Assembly (NCBI GenBank): GCA_015232735.1
Contig: JADFZC010000001.1
Location: forward strand, 1 to 38,162
Direction: 5' to 3'
Length of the DNA stretch: 38,162 nt
Source of the DNA: Oligoflexales bacterium
GTDB taxonomy: Bacteria; Bdellovibrionota; Oligoflexia; Oligoflexales; Oligoflexaceae
The notes under the pieces are model-generated. The model worked only from the letters and a program-made list of their open reading frames with translations, searched no databases and was not told the origin of the DNA. This document shows, one piece after another, positions 8,176-17,765 of this stretch. The translations under genes were made by a program, and so were the position numbers. The stretch's first letter is position 1, and each line of letters opens with the position of its first letter.

Positions 8176-9887
8176 AAATATCTAGAATCAAAGTTGGAAT
8201 GGGCAGCTGCGGACTGGCAGCCGGTGCAGGAGAGGTTTGTGATTTTCTGGCGCAGCATATTAAGGACATTCCTATCGTCGGTGTAGGCTGCATAGGTCAC
8301 TGCTATGCCGAGCCGATTGTGGAAGTTGAAACAGATACTGGTTCCCATTATTACGCGAAGGTGGCGCCAAAAAAAGAATTTGTTGATAAAATTTTAAGTG
8401 GTGACACATCAGGCACCATGGTCTTTCAGGAGAAGCGACTGTCTAAAGAGCTTCTCAAAGTCACAAAACTGGCAGGGAAGATAGATCCTGTCTCCCTTCA
8501 GGAATATATTGACAATGGTGGTTACAAGGCTCTTGAGAAGGCCAAGTCCATGGCCAGGGATGCGATTGTCGAAGAGGTGAAAAAATCGGGTCTCAGGGGA
8601 CGCGGAGGCGGTGGTTTCCCGACAGGACTCAAGTGGAGTTTTATCGCATCGAAGAACTCCAAGGAAAAGGTAATCATCTGCAATGCGGACGAGGGTGATC
8701 CCGGGGCGTTTATGGACCGTTCCCTTATGGAATCGATACCTCATCAGGTGCTGGAAGGGATGCTGATAACGGCTCTTGCAACGGATGCCACGCAAATTTA
8801 CATATATTGCAGGGCTGAATATCCGCTTGCAATAAAGAATTTGAAAATTGCAATTGAGCAGATCGAAAAAAACGGCATTAACAAGTTCAAGGACAGGACT
8901 GTCCCCATAAGAATCAAGGAGGGCGCTGGAGCGTTTGTCTGCGGCGAGGAAACGGCCCTAATAGCATCTCTAGAAGGGGGAAGGGGAACTCCGAGGCTCA
9001 GGCCACCGTATCCTGCGGATCAAGGTTTCAAGGGGTATCCTACAAGCGTTAACAACGTCGAGACATTCGCGAATGTACCTGTGATAATTCTTGAGGGTGG
9101 TGATGCGTATGCCTCTGTGGGAACCGAGAAGAGCAAGGGAACGAAACTCTTTGCACTAGCCGGTGACCTTCAGAATCCCGGGCTTGTTGAGGTTCCGATG
9201 GGCGTAACGCTTGGAGAGGTTGTATACGATATCGGCGGATCTCCCAAAGGCAGCGTCAAGGCTGTCCAGACAGGAGGACCAAGCGGAGGGTGCATCCCTG
9301 AAAATCTGTTTGATACCCCAATCGACTATGATTCGCTTAAATCCCTGGGGGCAATAATGGGATCTGGCGGTTTGATAGCAATTGGAAAAAACAGGTGCAT
9401 GGTCGAGACGGCAAGATATTTTCTTGAATTTACTGCGCGTGAAAGTTGCGGAAAATGCACCTTCTGCCGGATCGGCACAAAGAGGATGCTTGAGATTCTG
9501 GAGAGGATCACAAAGGGCGAGGGGCAGCTGAGCGATCTCGATTTGTTGGCGGATCTTGGCAACAAGATTGTGAAAGGTTCTCTGTGCGGCCTTGGACAGA
9601 CTGCACCCAACCCGGTACTGGCGACGTTGAGGTACTACAGGGATGAATATTTAAAGCATGTTGTGGATCATCAGTGCGAAGCCAGGGAGTGCAATGCCCT
9701 CGTGGATATTGTGATAGATCATGAAAAATGCATTGAGTGCAAGTTGTGTATCAAAACGTGCCCGGTCAGTGCAATTTCTGAAACCTATACTGTAAATAAT
9801 TCTGTCTGTACAAGATGCAACAGCTGCATAGAGGTATGCGCCAAAAAGGCCATCTATAGAGATGCCAGAGGAGGTCATCATGGATAA
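8172..9887 (+). CDS. NuoF/HydB-like FMN, NAD(H) and Fe-S subunit (StnB-like)
   Basis: Subunit of 571 residues, predicted to exchange electrons with NAD(H) through FMN. N-terminal thioredoxin-like [2Fe-2S] domain with Cys13, Cys23, Cys40, Cys44. NADH/FMN core with LRGRGGGGFPTGLKW (141-155), NADEGDPGAF and GAGAFVCGEETALI. A four-iron site from Cys426, Cys429, Cys432 (ESCGKCTFC) and Cys472. C-terminal 2x[4Fe-4S] ferredoxin: Cys520/523/526/530 and Cys546/549/552/556. The extra ferredoxin tail and N-terminal 2Fe-2S domain are the HydB/StnB architecture of electron-bifurcating enzymes rather than plain NuoF. GTG start with AAGGAGG ahead, overlapping the previous stop. Its last 8 bases overlap the next gene. 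Confidence 0.92.
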   Translation: MKISRIKVGMGSCGLAAGAGEVCDFLAQHIKDIPIVGVGCIGHCYAEPIVEVETDTGSHYYAKVAPKKEFVDKILSGDTSGTMVFQEKRLSKELLKVTKLAGKIDPVSLQEYIDNGGYKALEKAKSMARDAIVEEVKKSGLRGRGGGGFPTGLKWSFIASKNSKEKVIICNADEGDPGAFMDRSLMESIPHQVLEGMLITALATDATQIYIYCRAEYPLAIKNLKIAIEQIEKNGINKFKDRTVPIRIKEGAGAFVCGEETALIASLEGGRGTPRLRPPYPADQGFKGYPTSVNNVETFANVPVIILEGGDAYASVGTEKSKGTKLFALAGDLQNPGLVEVPMGVTLGEVVYDIGGSPKGSVKAVQTGGPSGGCIPENLFDTPIDYDSLKSLGAIMGSGGLIAIGKNRCMVETARYFLEFTARESCGKCTFCRIGTKRMLEILERITKGEGQLSDLDLLADLGNKIVKGSLCGLGQTAPNPVLATLRYYRDEYLKHVVDHQCEARECNALVDIVIDHEKCIECKLCIKTCPVSAISETYTVNNSVCTRCNSCIEVCAKKAIYRDARGGHHG

Positions 9888-11916
9888 AATTCGTGTAAAA
9901 ATAGACGGCAGGGAGTTCGAGGCCGCACCGGGAAGGAGCATACTTGATATTGCCAGATCGGGGGGGATAGAGATTCCAACTCTCTGCTATCATGAGAAGA
10001 TATCAAAGACAACATCGTGTTTCGTCTGTCTTGTAAAAGATAAAAAATCCGGAAGATTTCTTCCAAGCTGCTCGTATGAGGCTACAGACGGAATGGACCT
10101 TGAGTCAAGTACTGACGAGGTCCATACAATGCGCAGGACTGCCTTTGACCTTCTCCTTTCAGAGCATACAGGCGATTGCGAGGCTCCGTGCACCATAGCA
10201 TGTCCTGCGCACGCCAAGGTCGAAGAGTATGTAAGAGAAGGAAAAAAGGGCAACTATCTCGAAGCGCTCAAGATCATAAAGGAGAGGGTACCTCTTCCAA
10301 TGTCTATCGGCAGGGTATGCCCGCGTTTTTGTGAAAAGGACTGCAGGCGAAATGTAACAGATAAAAATGAGCCTGTTGCAATAAATGACTTTAAGAGAAT
10401 TGCTGCGGATCTTCATTATGAAACCTTTATGGAAGACCTGCCAAAACTTGGAGAGAAAAAAGTTGCGGTTGTAGGCGCGGGGCCTGCAGGGCTTTCCGTG
10501 GCATATTTTTTAAGACTAAACGGTATCAGCTCTGATCTTTACGAGAAGATGCCGGAAGCTGGCGGCATGCTGCGTTACGGAATACCGGAGTACAGGCTGC
10601 CAAAGGCGATTGTCGACAAGGAAATAGCTCACTTTAAAAAGATGGGAGGAATTCAGATCCTCTATAATAAGGAGCTTGGAAAGGATATCTCCATCGATGA
10701 ATTGACGAAAAAATATGATGCCGTAGCGATAACGGTCGGCTCGTGGAATCCAAGTTCAATGCAAACTGAAGGGGAGGAACTTTCAGAGGGCGGAATAAGA
10801 TGGCTTGAGAAGATTGCCCGTGATGGGTGGAAAGGGAAGAATCCCGGCAAGACAGTGGTAATAGGAGGCGGAAATACCGCTATGGACTGTGTCCGTACGG
10901 CTGTCCGCCTCGGCAGCAAGGATGTTACATGCTGCTACAGGCGCACAGAGCATGAAATGCCGGCTGAGAAAATCGAGGTTGAAGAGGCAAGGGAAGAGGG
11001 TGTCAAGTTTGAATTTTTGACCGCCCCATTGAAACTCAGAGAGGAGAAGGGCAGAAAGATTCTCACCTGCCAGAAGATGAGACTTGGTGAACCCGATGCT
11101 TCAGGGCGAAGGCGTCCTGTGGTAATCGAGGGTTCGGAATTTGATATCGAGGCGGATCTGGTCATTTCGGCGATAGGCCAGAAGACAGTGGTTCCAAGTG
11201 GAGTTAAGAGCAATAAGTGGGGAGATGTCGAGGTCAGCAGGCAGGATTATTCGGTTGACGGAAAGATTTTTGCTGCCGGTGACTGTGTAACGGGTCCGGC
11301 TTCGGTTGTCGAGGCTGTAGCGGCAGGCAGAATTGTGGCATGCGGTATTCAGAGCCATTTTGAAGGCAGAAGGTACAAGAATGAATATGAAATAAATGTC
11401 TCAAGGGGAAGCTGGGGATCTCTGGCGAAGAATGATCTTGTCTTTTTGAAAGAGCCTGTGGAATCAAAAAGGGAAAAGCAGGTGCTGATACCTATCGCTG
11501 AACGTATGACGACTTTCAAGGAAGTGGCAAAAACCTTCACGAGCCAGCAGATAGAGCGTGAGGGACAGCGCTGCTTTGAGTGCAGCTGTACGGCAAAAGG
11601 TGACTGCAAACTTAAGCAACATTCGGAAGAATATGGCGCAAGTCCTGACAAGATCAAAGGCGAGAAGAGGAAGCATGGCTATGACACTCGTCACTCAAGT
11701 ATAATCCTTGACAGAGGCAAATGTATCAAGTGCGGTATTTGCGTTAAGCTCTGCAAAGAGGTTGTTTCAAAGTCACTTCTCGGATTCAAACAGCGCGGCT
11801 ATGAGGTAAATGTCGGGGTTGCTTTCAACCGTCCGCTTCCTGAAAGCTGTACAAGTTGCGGGGAGTGCGTAAGAGGCTGTCCAATGGGTGCGCTTGACTG
11901 GAAGGTTAAAAACTAG
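9880..11916 (+). CDS. [2Fe-2S] / GltD-NfnB-like FAD-NADPH / ferredoxin fusion (StnC-like)
   Basis: Fusion of 678 residues that should carry the NADP(H) site of the complex. Residues 1-75: plant-type [2Fe-2S] domain as in NuoG (Cys36, Cys47, Cys50, Cys64). 95-160: GltD/DPYD-type Fe-S domain (GDCEAPCTIACP; GRVCPRFCEKDC). 193-490: two-dinucleotide-binding oxidoreductase with FAD motif VVGAGPAG, NADPH motif VVIGGGNTA followed by CCYRR, and FAD-closing DGKIFAAGD. 565-576: Cys-rich CFECSCTAKGDC. 608-670: 2x[4Fe-4S] ferredoxin (Cys614/617/620/624 and Cys657/660/663/667). ATG 9880 has GAGGAGGT just upstream; ATG 9862 would add six residues across it. No H-cluster domain, so this is not a hydrogenase. 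The family comparison is from memory; the three-gene set best fits Stn-type NADH/ferredoxin:NADP transhydrogenase. Confidence 0.88.
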   Translation: MDKIRVKIDGREFEAAPGRSILDIARSGGIEIPTLCYHEKISKTTSCFVCLVKDKKSGRFLPSCSYEATDGMDLESSTDEVHTMRRTAFDLLLSEHTGDCEAPCTIACPAHAKVEEYVREGKKGNYLEALKIIKERVPLPMSIGRVCPRFCEKDCRRNVTDKNEPVAINDFKRIAADLHYETFMEDLPKLGEKKVAVVGAGPAGLSVAYFLRLNGISSDLYEKMPEAGGMLRYGIPEYRLPKAIVDKEIAHFKKMGGIQILYNKELGKDISIDELTKKYDAVAITVGSWNPSSMQTEGEELSEGGIRWLEKIARDGWKGKNPGKTVVIGGGNTAMDCVRTAVRLGSKDVTCCYRRTEHEMPAEKIEVEEAREEGVKFEFLTAPLKLREEKGRKILTCQKMRLGEPDASGRRRPVVIEGSEFDIEADLVISAIGQKTVVPSGVKSNKWGDVEVSRQDYSVDGKIFAAGDCVTGPASVVEAVAAGRIVACGIQSHFEGRRYKNEYEINVSRGSWGSLAKNDLVFLKEPVESKREKQVLIPIAERMTTFKEVAKTFTSQQIEREGQRCFECSCTAKGDCKLKQHSEEYGASPDKIKGEKRKHGYDTRHSSIILDRGKCIKCGICVKLCKEVVSKSLLGFKQRGYEVNVGVAFNRPLPESCTSCGECVRGCPMGALDWKVKN

Positions 11917-11941
11917 TGGGCCATAACGCAAATTCCCTGTA

Positions 11942-12011
11942 ATAATTAGTCGCTGGTGCTTTCAGCGCCAGCGACGTATCCTGGCAAGCGAAGCTTGCAT
12001 AGGATCTGTCG
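11942..12011. repeat. Twin-hairpin intergenic repeat, copy A
   Basis: Lies 25 bases after the last gene of the Stn-like operon. Layout: ATAATTAGTC lead, hairpin 1 (GTCGCTGG arm, CCAGCGAC closing arm), then hairpin 2 with ATCCT/AGGAT outer arms and GCAAGC-GAA-GCTTGC inner stem. Related copies: 21332, 23224, 37805, 38027, 38108. No T-tract follows, so it is not a standard intrinsic terminator. Confidence 0.8.
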
Positions 12012-12080
12012 CGGGTCAACCTCGATCTTTCTTCGACCACACTGGATATTTCATTTCCTCTGTCTAATTCTAAGCCACTC

Positions 12081-12298
12081 TTTTCTTCATTTGGTATTGC
12101 TTTTTCATCATTTGCCTTAAATTTAGACCAAAGATAGACGAGTATCCTGCCGAGAGTGTTGCCTCGTCGCTCTTCATTCTGCTTTTCCCCAGTTGACCAT
12201 CACTTTTTCTTCATTTGGTATTGCTTTTTCATCATTTGCCTTAAATTTAGACCAAAGATAGACGAGTATCCTGCCGAGAGTGTTGCCTCGTCGCTCTT
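12081..12298. repeat. 94-bp perfect direct repeat, period 124
   Basis: 12081-12174 and 12205-12298 are identical, separated by 30 unique bases. Each copy contains GACGAG...CTCGTC arms. On the minus strand each copy reads about 30 open codons (SDEATLSAGYSSIFGLNLRQ then MMKKQYQMKK) ending in a stop shortly after, so this looks like a duplicated gene tail. No start site or known family. The rest of 12012-12558 holds no gene I can support; the plus-strand frame at 12156-12398 only reads through the repeat. Confidence 0.75.
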
Positions 12299-12558
12299 AT
12301 TTGAGCCCACACCCACGCCGATGTATACGAACAAGGCCCACGCGGTTCATGTACACGACAACGATATTTTTATAATATTTAATTTTATGGTCCACTGATC
12401 CGTAGATTTACTTTTTTAAATGTTAAGGTCATTAAATTTCATCGTCCTTCCTTGAAAAAATGGGGACTTCCCCCATATTGTAAAATAATCATATTAATCA
12501 TATAATTTATGGCAAAGTTACTGACTTAATTTTATTGGGTATATTGCAAGGGGTATTT

Positions 12559-13179
12559 ATGTCTAAAAAAATCTTTGCACTTGTTTGTACATATAGAAAA
12601 GACCGGACAATAGACAAGGCTATCGATGAAATCCTGAAGGGTCCCATTTCCCAGGGGGCTGAGGTTAACAAGGTTTACCTTCTTGATAAAAAAATTGAAT
12701 TTTGTCACAATTGTCGGTCATGTACACAAAAAGAGGGGATGGTCAGGGGGAAGTGCGTCCTCAGCGATGACATGGACAGGGTTCTCACGGATATGGAAAG
12801 GGCGGATGTAATTGTTTTTGCGGCTCCTGTAAACTATTACAATGTAAATGCACTTACACGAAGGTTCATTGAGCGTCTCATATGTTATACCTACTGGCCA
12901 TGGGGTTCAAGGGGCGGCCCTTTGCCGAGATTGAGAGTCCTTGAAAAAGATGCCTATATAGTGGTTTCATCGGCGGCACCGGGATTTCTTATTCCATTTA
13001 TGACTGGAGCTACAAGGGTTTTAAAGATAGCAGCAGGGTCTTTCGGGGCAAGGGTGGCCGGTACGTTATATCTGGGACTTGCCGCACAGAGTGAAAATCA
13101 GCCGCTTTCAAATGGACAAATCAGAAGTGCCAGAAATTTGGGTAAAAAGATTATGTCCCATAAAAGCGGGATGGAATGA
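12559..13179 (+). CDS. Flavodoxin-fold NAD(P)H-dependent FMN reductase / iron-sulfur flavoprotein
   Basis: Cytosolic flavoprotein of 206 residues. It begins KKIFALVCTYRKDRTIDKAI, the first strand and FMN-phosphate loop of the NADPH-dependent FMN reductase family. CHNCRSC followed by a fourth Cys ten residues later (GKC) resembles the compact Fe-S motif of iron-sulfur flavoproteins, though the last gap is longer than the usual 4-7. Then DDMDRVLTDMERADVIVFA and APVNYYNVNA, typical of the family. ATG 12559 has AAGGGG about 5 bases upstream; an in-frame TTG at 12535 lies before that site. Single gene; electron acceptor unknown, possibly ferredoxin, which would fit the neighbouring ferredoxin-linked complex. 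Confidence 0.8.
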   Translation: MSKKIFALVCTYRKDRTIDKAIDEILKGPISQGAEVNKVYLLDKKIEFCHNCRSCTQKEGMVRGKCVLSDDMDRVLTDMERADVIVFAAPVNYYNVNALTRRFIERLICYTYWPWGSRGGPLPRLRVLEKDAYIVVSSAAPGFLIPFMTGATRVLKIAAGSFGARVAGTLYLGLAAQSENQPLSNGQIRSARNLGKKIMSHKSGME

Positions 13180-13242
13180 CCGGGAAATTGGAAGTCAGTG
13201 ACATATTCCCGGTGAGGGATTCGGGTTTTCGGAGATGAAGTC

Positions 13243-15270
<2,028 letters not shown>

Positions 15271-15304
15271 TCATGGCCTGTGTTCACCTGACCATGTCCG
15301 AAGG

Positions 15305-15415
15305 GTAAACCCGGCCCTGAAGGACCGGGTGTCGAATCAGGAGAGGCTTTAAACCTCTTCTGATTTTGGTTAGCTTGAATAACCTCGCCCTGAAGGACGA
15401 GGTTTACTTAAACTT
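15305..15415. repeat. Hairpin repeat at gene 3' end (copy 2, inverted and longer)
   Basis: Three palindromes: 15310-15329 (CCCGGCCCTGAAGGACCGGG), 15335-15365 (AATCAGGAGAGG ... CCTCTTCTGATT) and 15381-15404 (AACCTCGCCC ... GACGAGGTT). Read on the minus strand it matches 5385-5447 in order and spacing, with an extra leading hairpin. It overlaps the end of the methyltransferase gene and supplies its final codons and stop. Confidence 0.75.
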
Positions 15416-16095
15416 GATGAAGAGGCAAATGCAAGTGTCATAATTCGTATATTGAGGTCCTTGCCGCTCGCTTCATCGTATGTACACAGGTCTTCCGTTT
15501 TTACTGAAAACCCTTTCTTTTTCGCAGCTTCGATAAATTCCCCGTAATATGTTCGTACAGGATCTGCTATGATTATCCGAGTATTTGAATGGGAAACCTT
15601 CAAAAGAAGATCGATTATTTGGGCAAAATACTGTCGTTCGTATAGAATGTCGGAAGCTATCACGAAATCATAGTTGCCTTCTGGCGTACTTTCGGACTGC
15701 CAGTCCATTAACCTGAATTCTATGCCGGAAAGTCCGTTCAGCCTCTTATTTTTTTCAAGAAGTTCTCCTATTTCAGCAAGATAATCCGCAGCTGTAGTCT
15801 TGCCTCCCAAAGCTGTGGCCACCATGCCGGGAAGGGCAATGCCGCATCCAAGTTCAAGCACTTTTTTCCTGCCGAGATCATTCGAGTAATTTTCGTTTAT
15901 GAATCTACCGAGAGCCAATGCCGAGGGCCATATCCTGCCGTAGAGAGGCACCCTGTGCTTTGTAAGATCCAGCTCTTTGGGATTAAGGGTATCGAGGTAT
16001 CTGTCGATGGTTTTTTCAAAATCCGAGAACACGTTGAACGAGAATTTTCTTTCTCCTATCATGATATTCTGGATTTCAAATCTGTAACCGGTCAT
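15370..16095 (-). CDS. Class I SAM methyltransferase, METTL21/Methyltransf_16-like
   Basis: Methyltransferase of 241 residues from ATG 16095. Motifs: VPLYGRIWPSALALG (entry motif), VLELGCGIALPG (SAM motif I, about 79-90), FRLMDWQ, and SDILYE (post-I catalytic region). These are features of protein-lysine methyltransferases of the METTL21 group; the substrate is unknown. A TTG at 16119 would add 8 residues and overlap the upstream gene's stop region; neither start has a strong ribosome binding site. The last dozen residues (SKPRPSGRGYSS) are encoded by the hairpin repeat at 15381-15404, so the native C-terminus was probably replaced. Confidence 0.8.
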   Translation of the reverse strand: MTGYRFEIQNIMIGERKFSFNVFSDFEKTIDRYLDTLNPKELDLTKHRVPLYGRIWPSALALGRFINENYSNDLGRKKVLELGCGIALPGMVATALGGKTTAADYLAEIGELLEKNKRLNGLSGIEFRLMDWQSESTPEGNYDFVIASDILYERQYFAQIIDLLLKVSHSNTRIIIADPVRTYYGEFIEAAKKKGFSVKTEDLCTYDEASGKDLNIRIMTLAFASSSSLSKPRPSGRGYSS

Positions 16096-16122
16096 AAAAA
16101 AGCTATAATCCGTCAGCAACCG

Positions 16123-17640
16123 TTATTTCGGTTTTTCAGTTTCGGTTGGCGGTTTTGTTTCAGGTTTAATTGAGCTGTCCTCCTTTGATTGTTCCGGCTT
16201 GGGAGCAGAAGGTTCAGGCTTAACCTGTGCATCCGGTTTTGCGGCGGAGGTCTCCTTGGATTCGTCTTTGCCGGTTTTTCCGGCTGGAGGCGCCGGCGTT
16301 ACAGGTTGAACAGCCGGCTCCGTCTTTGAGTCCGTTTTGACGGACTGAACAGCCGGCTCCGTCTTTGAGTCCGTTTTGACGGACTGAACAGCCTGCTCTC
16401 CCCCGGCGGATGGTTTTGCATCCTTCTGAGAAGTCTGGTCAGGCGGTTTGGCGCCAGTGGCTTCAGTGTTTGCCTTGGAATCAGGTTTTTCAGGCGGTGC
16501 GGCGATTTGTGCCGGTTTTTCAGGTTTCGTTCCCTGCTCCTCCGATTTTTCTGCGGCAGCGCCGCTTTTTGAAGATTCGGTTTTTTCTTCGCCGGTTTCA
16601 GTTGCTGATTTGTTGTCCTTTTTTGACGCCAGGGAGTCCTGCTGTGTCTCCGGTTTTGCCGCCTGCTTCTGCTTTTTGGTGGATTTTGATTTTTTCGCCA
16701 TCTTCACAGGCTGTTTTTGCTGTTTTTCGGAAGCTATGGGGCCCGTATCTATCCTGTCCTGATATTGGAGCGAGATCCATTTTATAACCCGCGTGAAATC
16801 AGCAAATCTCGTGTGTTTTCCTTCCGCCCCCAGAAATACCATTCCGATATCCCTCCCCTCCGGAATGCGTGCAGCCACAGCGAAGCAATATCGGGCAAGA
16901 TCCGTGTAACCTGTCTTGCCTCCAAGTATCTGTGCAATGTTTTTTGACAGCAGCCTGTCCGAGTTTTTTATTTTGATCTGACGGCTTCTGTCATCCTTGT
17001 AGGCAGTCATAGTGTATTCGGACTTGGTCATAATTTCAGTTATGATCGGTATCTTGATTGCTTCCCTTAGCGCGATCATTATTTCTCTTGCCGTCGAGAC
17101 ATTTTCAGGGGAAAGCCCGTTTGGTTCTTTAAAGGAGGTTTTTACAAGTCCAAGTTTTCGAGCCTTGGCTGTCATTTTTTCAGCTATGGCTGATGGATTG
17201 AAGCCGCATGCCTCGGCAAGCGCAGGAAAAGCCCTGTTGTCTGATCTCATGAGTGCTGCATGCAGAAGATCCCTGTGTGAAAAACTCCATCCGGTGGTAA
17301 GTCTTGTCTTGTCTCCACCCTTGGCTGCATCCCTGTTGGCGTTGGTCATCTCATGCAGTTCTTCAGGATCAAGATTGCATTCGTCCAAAAAAGCGAGAGC
17401 GGCAAACATCTTCGAAATGCTTGCAATGGGTCTCACAACATCAGCATCTTTCTCATAGAGAATCTCTCCCGTGTTGAGATCGGCAATCAGCGCTACAGCG
17501 GATTTTATGTTTGGTTTTCCGTCTCTTGTCACTGCCGGGGTCGCCCTGGATCTTTTTGCTGCAACAGATTCATGAGGGTATGCGAACAACCAGAGGCAAA
17601 TAGTTGATATGACAATTTTTTTTAGGTTCCTGAATCTCAT
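16123..17640 (-). CDS. D-alanyl-D-alanine carboxypeptidase (peptidase S11, PBP5-like) with low-complexity tail
   Basis: Periplasmic peptidoglycan DD-carboxypeptidase that removes the terminal D-Ala of pentapeptides. From ATG 17640 it has 505 residues: signal peptide 1-28 (IVISTICLWLFAYPHESVAA), SxxK motif Ser74-Lys77 (ASISKMFAALA), Ser133-Asp-Asn (SDNRAF), and Lys242-Thr-Gly (GGKTGYTD). Residues about 310-505 are Lys/Pro/Glu/Ala/Ser-rich with a perfect 13-residue repeat; the membrane-anchoring helix normal in PBP5 is absent. The tail could span periplasm or bind wall. An upstream start at 17712 would put 24 residues before the signal peptide, so I reject it; the Shine-Dalgarno at 17640 is weak (GAGAT). 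Confidence 0.9.
   Translation of the reverse strand: MRFRNLKKIVISTICLWLFAYPHESVAAKRSRATPAVTRDGKPNIKSAVALIADLNTGEILYEKDADVVRPIASISKMFAALAFLDECNLDPEELHEMTNANRDAAKGGDKTRLTTGWSFSHRDLLHAALMRSDNRAFPALAEACGFNPSAIAEKMTAKARKLGLVKTSFKEPNGLSPENVSTAREIMIALREAIKIPIITEIMTKSEYTMTAYKDDRSRQIKIKNSDRLLSKNIAQILGGKTGYTDLARYCFAVAARIPEGRDIGMVFLGAEGKHTRFADFTRVIKWISLQYQDRIDTGPIASEKQQKQPVKMAKKSKSTKKQKQAAKPETQQDSLASKKDNKSATETGEEKTESSKSGAAAEKSEEQGTKPEKPAQIAAPPEKPDSKANTEATGAKPPDQTSQKDAKPSAGGEQAVQSVKTDSKTEPAVQSVKTDSKTEPAVQPVTPAPPAGKTGKDESKETSAAKPDAQVKPEPSAPKPEQSKEDSSIKPETKPPTETEKPK
16307..16384. repeat. 39-bp tandem repeat inside the carboxypeptidase tail
   Basis: Two identical 39-base units (16307-16345, 16346-16384) encode VKTDSKTEPAVQS/P on the minus strand. 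The perfect identity suggests a recent slippage duplication in the low-complexity tail, with copy number likely to vary between strains. Confidence 0.8.
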
Positions 17641-17765
17641 TTTGATCTCTATGTTCAATAAATACAAAGAGTTAGTGAATAACATTACATGATTATAACC
17701 AAAACGCCTCAAGACTGCGACTTCAGATTTTTTTTATTTTGCCTGTTACCTGTAAGCAATTGGAT

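Noticed and set aside
7717..11916. Complex I (Nuo) operon or HydABC [FeFe]-hydrogenase
   Set aside because: No membrane or quinone-module genes, and the third subunit has a GltD/NfnB domain instead of an H-cluster domain.
11942..12011. Ordinary intrinsic terminator after the transhydrogenase operon
   Set aside because: No T-tract follows, and the same structure recurs at sites that are not gene ends.
12156..12398. 80-codon plus-strand ORF
   Set aside because: It reads through the second half of a perfect direct repeat, has no ribosome binding site and a low-complexity Phe/Ile/Cys composition.
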